Both the position numbers and the translations under genes were made by a program. Below are positions 61,507 to 64,000 of a stretch of 64,000 nucleotides of DNA, one piece after another. A model generated the notes under the pieces. It ran no database searches and was not told where the DNA came from. It saw only the letters and a list, made by a program, of their open reading frames with translations. The stretch comes from Delftia tsuruhatensis (GTDB taxonomy: Bacteria; Pseudomonadota; Gammaproteobacteria; Burkholderiales; Burkholderiaceae_C): contig NZ_LR813084.1 of NCBI RefSeq assembly GCF_903815225.1, positions 558,001-622,000 on the forward strand, given 5' to 3'. The number at the start of each line of letters is the position of its first letter. The stretch's first letter is position 1.

Positions 61507-63471
61507 TCAGCGGCCGACGGTCTGCAGGACGCTGTCGAAAATGCTTTGCGCGACCTGCAGCATCTTGGCCGATGCCTGGTAGGACTGCTGGAATTGCAGC
61601 AGCTTGGCTGCCTCCTCGTCCAGGTTCACGCCAGAGACCGCCGTGCGGTCGGCTTCCAGGTTCTTGGCGATGGTCGCGGACAGCTTGGCCGCGTACTGTG
61701 CGCTCTGGGTACGGGTGCCGACCTGGGCCATGGCGGTGGAAAAGCCATCGCTCAGCGTGGTCGAGCCATCGAAGATCTTGGCGTCGCGCAGTGCCAGGAA
61801 GGAGCTTGCGTTGCCGGCGTCGCGCTGGTAGGCGGTGCCGTACTGCGGGTCGGTGGCCTTGCCCAGCGTCACCTTGTCGCTGTTGGTTCCATTGATGGCG
61901 GGCGTGCCGGTGATCTTGACCTGCAGGCCCGGGGCCAGCTGGATCGACTGGCCGGAGTGGTAAGGGCCGCTGGCGGCGACGCCGCCTGCGGGCGCGGGGG
62001 TGATGGTGTACTGCAGCTCGCCGGCGGCGTTCTTGCTGAACGACAGCTCGGCGCCGGCGAAGGTCGACAGGTCAAACCCGGCGCTGACCTGGATTCCCCC
62101 CATCTGCAGGGTGGCATCGCCCAGCGACTTGATGCTCGCTGCGACAGGGTTGGCCACGGCCAGATCATTGGCCGAGTGCACCGAGGCCTGGATGTCGTGC
62201 GCACCGGCCGCCATGGGGCGGAACAGGATGGATTGGCCGGCGGTGCCCTGGGCCTTGATGTCGAATTTCAGGCCGTCGATCACCTTGGAGTTGAGGTCGG
62301 CCATGTCGGTGAAGTCCGTGACCTTGCCGTCGGACAGGCGGATGACCTTGCCCGCGGGCGCCGTGCTGCCGAAGACGACCTGATAGTCGGAGGCCTTGAG
62401 CTGGCTGGAGTCGACCACCGTGGTCGTTGGCGTGTTGGCACCTGTCCATTGCGCGCCCGTGGTCGAGCCATTGCTGACCATGGACAGCTTGAACAGGTTG
62501 CTGCCGCCTTGGCCCGACAGTGTCAGGCCCAGCTTGTTTTGCTGGTTCAGCGCGTCGCCGATGGCCAGGACCATGCGCCCGAGCAGGTTGCGGCCTTCGG
62601 TCAGGTCGCTGCCCTGGAACTGGAGCAGGCCGGCGATCTCGCCACCACCCAGCATGCCGGGCGTCAGCTCCACGCCCTGGCCGCCGGGTTGCTGGAAATA
62701 GAGCGCCATCTTGCCGCTGCCCGGAAATTCGGTGGCCTCCTTGAGCACGAGCTGGGCGGAGTTGGGGCCCAGCACCAGCGGCTGGCTGCCGCCCACGAAC
62801 AGGCTGATGGAGCCGTCGTCCGCATCGATCTGGGTGGTCTGCACGTACTTGTTGATGTCGCGCACCAGCTGGTCGCGCTGGTCCAGCAGGTCGTTGGGCG
62901 TATGGCCGGAAGCGATGGATTGGCTGATCTGGGAGTTGAGCGCCGCCACCTGCGCTGCCAGGCTGTTGACCACGGTCACGTCGTTGCCCATCTGCTGCTT
63001 GGTGCTGTAGTCCATCTCGTCGAGCTGGGCAGAGGCCGAGCGAAAGCGCGCGGCCAGCTCGTTCATGCGCGTGAGCACCACCTGGCGTGCCGACGGATCG
63101 GTGGGCGCGCCCGCCACATCGCCGAAGGCGTTCATCATGTCGGTGATGGCCGCTCCCAGGCCGGTCTTGCCGCCGCCGAAGACCTCCTGCATCTGCGCCA
63201 GGGACTGCGCACGCGCCGCATCGCTGGCACTGACCGCGCTGGCAGCGGCCGCCTGGCGGTTGAGCAGGTCATTGAAATTGCGCAGGATGGTGTTCACGTC
63301 CACGCCATTGCCGATGTAGCCGCTGCCCATGTTCTGGCCCGGCGAGGTCTGGAAGGCCACGCTCTGGCGCGAATAGCCGGCAGTGTTGACGTTGGCGATG
63401 TTGTGGCCCGTGGTCTGCAGGGCGATCTGGTTCGCCATCAGGGCACGGGACCCGACGTTCAAAAGGCTCAT
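61507..63471 (-). CDS. flgK: Flagellar hook-associated protein FlgK
   Basis: A 654-residue junction protein (HAP1). The N-terminal 'LLNVGSRALMANQIALQTTG' and 'HNIANVNTAGYSRQSVAF' and C-terminal 'QQSYQASAKMLQVAQSIFDS' are the family ends. The length is at the long end of the family, due to a repeated beta-rich middle. It is 14 nt after the flgJ stop. Confidence 0.97.
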   Translation of the reverse strand: MSLLNVGSRALMANQIALQTTGHNIANVNTAGYSRQSVAFQTSPGQNMGSGYIGNGVDVNTILRNFNDLLNRQAAAASAVSASDAARAQSLAQMQEVFGGGKTGLGAAITDMMNAFGDVAGAPTDPSARQVVLTRMNELAARFRSASAQLDEMDYSTKQQMGNDVTVVNSLAAQVAALNSQISQSIASGHTPNDLLDQRDQLVRDINKYVQTTQIDADDGSISLFVGGSQPLVLGPNSAQLVLKEATEFPGSGKMALYFQQPGGQGVELTPGMLGGGEIAGLLQFQGSDLTEGRNLLGRMVLAIGDALNQQNKLGLTLSGQGGSNLFKLSMVSNGSTTGAQWTGANTPTTTVVDSSQLKASDYQVVFGSTAPAGKVIRLSDGKVTDFTDMADLNSKVIDGLKFDIKAQGTAGQSILFRPMAAGAHDIQASVHSANDLAVANPVAASIKSLGDATLQMGGIQVSAGFDLSTFAGAELSFSKNAAGELQYTITPAPAGGVAASGPYHSGQSIQLAPGLQVKITGTPAINGTNSDKVTLGKATDPQYGTAYQRDAGNASSFLALRDAKIFDGSTTLSDGFSTAMAQVGTRTQSAQYAAKLSATIAKNLEADRTAVSGVNLDEEAAKLLQFQQSYQASAKMLQVAQSIFDSVLQTVGR

Positions 63472-63485
63472 GACGTGTTCTCTGG

Positions 63486-64000
63486 TTAGGCTTGGGCACG
63501 TGCCGCGCTCTGCACGGCGCTCTGGATGGCACGGCTGAGCTTGCTGGCGTACTCGGGGTCGGTGGCGTAGCCGGCTTTTTGCAGCTCGGTCGCATAGGCC
63601 AGGGCCGATCCGGTCTGGCCCAGGGCTTTTTCGTAGCGCGGGTTGCTGGTGATCAGGCGTGCGTAATCGCGGAACGACTCCTCGTAGGAGCCATAGGCGC
63701 GGAACCTGGCCGTGACCTTGCGCGCCACGCCGTCTATGTATTCCGTGGTCGTGACTTCGGCGACCTTGCCCGTCCAGCCCTTGCCCGCCTTGATGCCGAA
63801 CAGGTTGTGGGCATTGCTGCCATCGGCGTTCTTGATCTCGCTCTTGCCCCAGCCGGTCTCGTGGCCGGCCTGTCCCAGCATGAAGGAGGCCGGGATACCG
63901 CTTTCCTGGGCCACGCGGGCCGCGGCGTTGCCGTGATGGGCCACGAAGTTGTCGCGCCCCTTGGGGGCTGGCGCGTAGGCATCGATCGACTGGGCCGCGC
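63486..64000 (-). CDS. flgJ: Peptidoglycan hydrolase FlgJ, C-terminal part
   Basis: The 3' end of flgJ; its 5' part is beyond the right edge. The glucosaminidase domain has 'VAQESGIPASFMLGQAGHET', 'NADGSNAHNLFGIKAGKGW' and 'RFRAYGSYEESFRDYARLIT', with the catalytic Glu in GHETGWG. This enzyme cuts peptidoglycan for rod passage. The rod-scaffold N-terminal domain is not in view. The flgJ-flgK-flgL order is the standard one. Confidence 0.93.
   Translation of the reverse strand, partial: AAQSIDAYAPAPKGRDNFVAHHGNAAARVAQESGIPASFMLGQAGHETGWGKSEIKNADGSNAHNLFGIKAGKGWTGKVAEVTTTEYIDGVARKVTARFRAYGSYEESFRDYARLITSNPRYEKALGQTGSALAYATELQKAGYATDPEYASKLSRAIQSAVQSAARAQA

Overview
This window looks like a GC-rich betaproteobacterial chromosome segment, most likely from the Comamonadaceae (Delftia, Acidovorax or Comamonas type). 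That placement is an inference. It rests on the many orphan Bug-type solute receptors, the IPTLS-type C-terminal sorting tail, the phenylacetate genes with a TetR regulator, and the flagellar gene order. I see no prophage, transposase, CRISPR array, rRNA or tRNA.

Layout. 1-2.8 kb: the 5' end of priA, a gene-free stretch with DnaA-box-like 9-mers, an IHF-like site and an AT-rich direct repeat (origin-like), a secreted protein with a sorting-type tail, and hemE. 2.9-12.3 kb: a Bug receptor, then a phenylacetate block (paaG, paaI, paaK, paaR) running into a branched-chain-type ABC importer in which the LivM permease and LivG ATPase are fused. A 22-bp palindrome in front of paaG is the likely PaaR operator. 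12.3-14.9 kb: a large secreted IPTLS-CTERM protein and an 840-bp gene-free region with paired TAGGA/TCCTA boxes. 14.9-20.0 kb: a catabolic cassette (Bug receptor, DUF2783 protein, FAD monooxygenase, atypical metallo-beta-lactamase-fold hydrolase) with a divergent IclR regulator. 20-37 kb: mixed metabolic, transport and stress genes: a chemoreceptor, an OlsB-like acyltransferase, a CoA-binding protein, nhaA with a structured leader, an unknown membrane protein, a DsbD/ScsB-type reductase, two more Bug receptors, a creatininase-family amidohydrolase, a histidine phosphatase, a PhzF-like protein, an aminotransferase, and a LysE exporter facing a MocR regulator.

37-64 kb is a flagellar and motility locus. 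On the minus strand, motA-motB and cheY-cheZ are followed by flhB-flhA-flhF-(FlhG-like)-fliA. On the plus strand come two TPR glycosyltransferases, three nearly identical tandem flagellin genes, a fourth divergent flagellin, and fliD-fliS-fliT. A SAM methyltransferase gene lies between flagellins 3 and 4. flgJ-flgK-flgL and an HDOD-domain gene close the window on the minus strand. Six sigma-28 (FliA) promoters of the form (T)CAAGT..-N11-GCCGAA can be read in front of three flagellins, fliD, motA and (with a 12-nt spacer) cheY. The sigma factor gene and much of its regulon therefore sit together.

Most distinctive points: the origin-like region near hemE; the monooxygenase/DUF2783/MBL cassette whose hydrolase lacks half of its metal motif; the two-hairpin nhaA leader (riboswitch candidate); an FlhG-position protein without a P-loop; the shared flagellin leader; and the glycosyltransferase/methyltransferase genes around four flagellins.
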